This document shows positions 61,333-64,000 of a stretch of DNA of 64,000 bases, piece after piece. Origin of the DNA: an uncultured Clostridium sp. (GTDB lineage: Bacteria; Bacillota; Clostridia; Clostridiales; Clostridiaceae); the NCBI GenBank assembly GCA_937927335.1, contig CALBDU010000013.1, positions 1 to 64,000 of the forward strand, in the 5' to 3' direction. The translations under genes and the position numbers were made by a program. Position 1 is the first letter of the stretch. The number at the start of each line of letters is the position of its first letter. A model generated the notes under the pieces. That model saw only the letters and a list, made by a program, of their open reading frames with translations, was not told the DNA's origin and made no database searches.

Positions 61333-62646
61333 ATGAAGTTTGAAAACAACTATAATTTAAAAGGACTTTTAGAGGAGGCAAAATTGATTGAAACTGATGG
61401 TAAAGTAGTAGAACTAAAAACTACAAGTAAAATAAGGTTTACTGTAGAAAAACTTGTATATGAAAAGCCTACATTAAGGGGTACAATCCATAAACGAGTC
61501 GCATTAATAATTTTAAAGGATGATATATCGAAACTGGATTTAGTTCACCCATTCACAGATTATGTTATAACTGAAATATCAAAATTAAGCATAAAAACGC
61601 AAATTGATTATAGTTGGAAGATTGTTAAATTTCTAAACTATATATTGGATAATAATGCCAGGTTTGAAATTAATAATTTTACAAAATTGAAATATTACCA
61701 TGCAAGTTCATTTATAAATGAGTATTGCGGAGACCTTAGCAGAGAAACAGCACTTGGATATAAAAATATAATAGCAAAGTTCTATTATTTTTTAGCCAAG
61801 AAAGCAGTATTAGAATATTGCCATAAAAATGATTTTACTGAAACAAAAGTGGAGGTAGGTAATGGAAGAATTATTAACGTAGTTGAAGCACCATTTCAAG
61901 GCTTGGAAATACCAGAGGCGAAAGTTAAAAGTAAGAATGAGCATGACATTGATGTAGAGTTACAGGCATTGATGTTAGAAATAGCTTATGAAGAAGTAAA
62001 TTGTATAGCTTTAGGCGTAGCATTGCAATTGTTTGGGGGATTAAGATTATCAGAAGTAGTTCGGTGTAGGTATAGTTTGATACGTACTTTTGGGTATTTC
62101 GGGGAGGATGGTATTATGATTATCCTTAAAGATGATGATGAAGGAACAAGACCAGATTTAAAAAATAATGGTGGTAAAGGTTATGTAAAAAGACAAAGGG
62201 TACAGCAAACAAAATCACCAAATGGATTAATTAGTGAATTATTAAAACAGCATAATCAAAAGTATAAGGACAAAAGTGGAGGTGATGCTGTTTTTATAAA
62301 TGCTGATGGTAGACCAATGTCTTATGAGAGTTATATATATTATTTTAATAAATTGAAGAAAAAGTTTTTGGAACGATTGAGTAAAAGTGATAATCCAATA
62401 ATGAAATCGCAATCAGTTGTTTTAAAGGCAAGTAGATGGTCTACGCATATTGGAAGAGGAATGTTCACCAACAATTTAGTAGAGAGTGCTGAAAATCCAA
62501 TTATTGTACAGATGTTGCGAGGTGATTTAGACCCACGTTCCGTATACGTATATATATCAAATAGTAAAAGATTGGGACTAAAATACGAGGAAAACACCGA
62601 GAATACATATTCTGCATTATTAAATAAGTTTAATGGAGGTAATTAA
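61333..62646 (+). CDS. Tyrosine recombinase of the second element
   Basis: A 437-aa protein, start ATG at 61,333 after TTGAGGG. SAM-like core-binding domain about 95-190. Catalytic part: R in FGGLRLSEVVR (about 245), a K/beta region, H-x-x-R in STHIGRGMF (about 381-384), and a Tyr in SVYVYI near 410. This is an integrase/transposase type rather than XerCD by length. It should have moved the element into the helicase gene. Two nt separate it from the next gene. Confidence 0.82.
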   Translation: MKFENNYNLKGLLEEAKLIETDGKVVELKTTSKIRFTVEKLVYEKPTLRGTIHKRVALIILKDDISKLDLVHPFTDYVITEISKLSIKTQIDYSWKIVKFLNYILDNNARFEINNFTKLKYYHASSFINEYCGDLSRETALGYKNIIAKFYYFLAKKAVLEYCHKNDFTETKVEVGNGRIINVVEAPFQGLEIPEAKVKSKNEHDIDVELQALMLEIAYEEVNCIALGVALQLFGGLRLSEVVRCRYSLIRTFGYFGEDGIMIILKDDDEGTRPDLKNNGGKGYVKRQRVQQTKSPNGLISELLKQHNQKYKDKSGGDAVFINADGRPMSYESYIYYFNKLKKKFLERLSKSDNPIMKSQSVVLKASRWSTHIGRGMFTNNLVESAENPIIVQMLRGDLDPRSVYVYISNSKRLGLKYEENTENTYSALLNKFNGGN

Positions 62647-62648
62647 TT

Positions 62649-64000
62649 ATGACAAACGAAAAGATTAATAGCATAAAAAATGGGGGTTTTGAGTCAGTAG
62701 CTAATGATAAAATCGAATATAATTTGACACCTGCTTCTTTAAGCATCGAAGAGATAAGAAAGTGCTATGATGTGTCAATATCTGAAGTTCACCAAGTATT
62801 AAAAGATGTAACTCCCACAATAGATGGTTTTTATAAGTATTGGTGCAGTGAAGAGGTACATAAATTGTTTACTGAGTATTTATATTTAAAGAATAGGATA
62901 GCGAGTGGTAGTTATTTAAGCTATAAAGATATAGCACAAAAATATAACATACAACACAATTCTATTGTCTACAAAAAGTTTAAAGGGGTTGAATTTATTA
63001 CTTTAAATGGTTGTAAGTATTGGGATAGCGAATCTGTTACAAAAAGAATGAAGGATTTAAATGACGATGTAATAGAGTACAAAAGACTTAAGGAAAGTAG
63101 GAAATGGCTAAATTTGAGGTCTGTTCCTGCAGAAGTTAAAGGAAAAGTAAAGGATTTAATTAGGAATAATGAATATACAGAAGAACAGATAAAAATACTT
63201 TACAACGGTAATAGGTTCGTTCCACTAATCAATGAAGAAATAGTTGATTCTCTACTGGACGATACAAGAATTGAGCAGAATAAGAATTTGATAATATTAT
63301 ATGACCCTCAAATGCTCAATAAAATATTAGAAGATGTAATATCAGAAAAAAAGGTGGGTGATGCAGGTAGAAAATATACTATAGAGCAAGTCAGTAGTAT
63401 TCTGGGTAAGGACAATGATTATGTCATTAAGGAAGTAAGTAAGTTGTCCTTTATTGAAATAGGAGATTTAAAAGGTAAGGCTAATATAGAAGTAAGTGAA
63501 TTAATAAACATACTTAAACAGCAAGGTTATGTCTCGATAAAAGAAATATCGATAGTTACTGGTATACATAATACAAGATTACAAGAATGTATTGGTAGGC
63601 TTGCAAAATCCTCTTGTGATAAAATATGTTTTGGTGTAAGCACATATGTGCGTAAAGACTTAATGTTCAATGCAATTCAAAATTATTTAAAAGCAAAAGC
63701 AATGCAGTCTGACGATTTAAAAGAAATATTAGAATTGAGGAGTAAATTAAATGAAAATATTTTTACTCAAACACATAATTTAGCAGTTAACTTTCTGGAA
63801 AATGAAATAGATAGACTAAAAAAGACTACAACAATCTTTAAGAAGGAGGAATTTGGTAGGTCTTTAAACGCAATTGACTGCATATTGGGACTAATCGACA
63901 AAGAATTACCACAGTATAATAATGAGGAAATCGAAAAGTTAATTTTAAGACCAGAGTTAAAGAAGTCTCACTTGATAAAAGCTATGGTTTTTATCAATTT
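62649..64000 (+). CDS. Helix-turn-helix-rich partner protein, runs off the window
   Basis: At least 450 codons, open to the last base. ATG 2 nt after the recombinase stop, so cotranslated with it. Several HTH-like stretches are visible: SIEEIRKCYDVSISEVHQVL (about 33-52), SYKDIAQKYNIQHNSIVYK (about 99-117), YTIEQVSSILGKDNDYVIKE (about 240-260) and SIKEISIVTGIHNTRLQECI (about 298-317). Probably a DNA-binding co-factor of the recombinase that recognises the element ends. Not a TnsC-type ATPase, as no Walker motif is seen. Confidence 0.6.
   Translation, partial: MTNEKINSIKNGGFESVANDKIEYNLTPASLSIEEIRKCYDVSISEVHQVLKDVTPTIDGFYKYWCSEEVHKLFTEYLYLKNRIASGSYLSYKDIAQKYNIQHNSIVYKKFKGVEFITLNGCKYWDSESVTKRMKDLNDDVIEYKRLKESRKWLNLRSVPAEVKGKVKDLIRNNEYTEEQIKILYNGNRFVPLINEEIVDSLLDDTRIEQNKNLIILYDPQMLNKILEDVISEKKVGDAGRKYTIEQVSSILGKDNDYVIKEVSKLSFIEIGDLKGKANIEVSELINILKQQGYVSIKEISIVTGIHNTRLQECIGRLAKSSCDKICFGVSTYVRKDLMFNAIQNYLKAKAMQSDDLKEILELRSKLNENIFTQTHNLAVNFLENEIDRLKKTTTIFKKEEFGRSLNAIDCILGLIDKELPQYNNEEIEKLILRPELKKSHLIKAMVFIN

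Overview
The window is AT-rich DNA from a low-GC Firmicute, most likely Clostridium sensu stricto or a close relative. Clostridial signs are strong GGAGG-type ribosome-binding sites, frequent TTG/GTG starts, a FeoA-FeoB-FeoB-associated Cys-rich peptide cluster, a TM1266-like hydrogenase-type regulator and a compact bacterial GAPDH. No rRNA, tRNA, CRISPR array or phage structural gene was seen.

Layout. (1) Positions 1 to about 38,700 are the right-hand part of a mobile element whose left end lies outside the window. It has phage/plasmid-type genes: a helix-turn-helix regulator, a RuvC-type resolvase, a TOPRIM primase, many small orphan proteins and several frameshifted relics. It ends with a large serine recombinase at 37,191-38,687. 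(2) The element is packed with anti-phage modules. These are a type III-like restriction operon with an added UvrD/Fe-S nuclease (4,661-12,008), a minimal CBASS pair of CD-NTase plus Cap15-like effector (12,174-13,694), a three-gene small protein/DECH helicase/PD-(D/E)XK nuclease unit that I cannot match to a named system (14,213-17,291), a DUF2325 coiled-coil gene with a small partner (17,737-19,794), and a four-gene McrBC-like operon with a separate coiled-coil protein (31,550-36,991, minus strand). A diverged repeat of about 220-250 bp, containing a GGAAC-CGA-GTTCC dyad, lies at 2,575-2,824 and again at 13,805-14,021. It brackets the first two defence modules and an MBL-fold gene.

(3) Between the defence blocks, 20.7-30.4 kb holds a LexA-box gene, a free-standing Mfd/CarD-like RNA-polymerase-interaction domain, a lipoprotein, a tandem ribbon-helix-helix protein, and a set of small genes. 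These small genes share near-identical promoters, a 42-bp leader present twice, and short GC-rich hairpins after most genes. (4) From 38.7 to 60.9 kb is ordinary chromosome: yyaL (broken by a 16-bp insertion beside the recombinase), argS, two DEDD/RNase-H-like exonucleases, the feo operon with a Fur box, PilZ, HAD, gltX, a QueG-like Fe-S protein, gap, a TM1266-like regulator, a CPSF-type MBL nuclease, an M29 aminopeptidase, a DacF-like D,D-carboxypeptidase, a Nudix hydrolase, a transcobalamin-like surface protein and pncB.

(5) At about 60,931 a UvrD-type helicase gene is cut just after its motif II by a second mobile element. That element starts with three short direct repeats, a bidirectional terminator, a tyrosine recombinase and a helix-turn-helix-rich protein that runs off the window end.

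The strongest candidates for undescribed biology are the 14.2-17.3 kb helicase-nuclease unit, the solo RNAP-interaction domain at 21.1 kb, the DUF2325 pair with its palindromic operator, and the shared regulatory dyad upstream of two defence modules.
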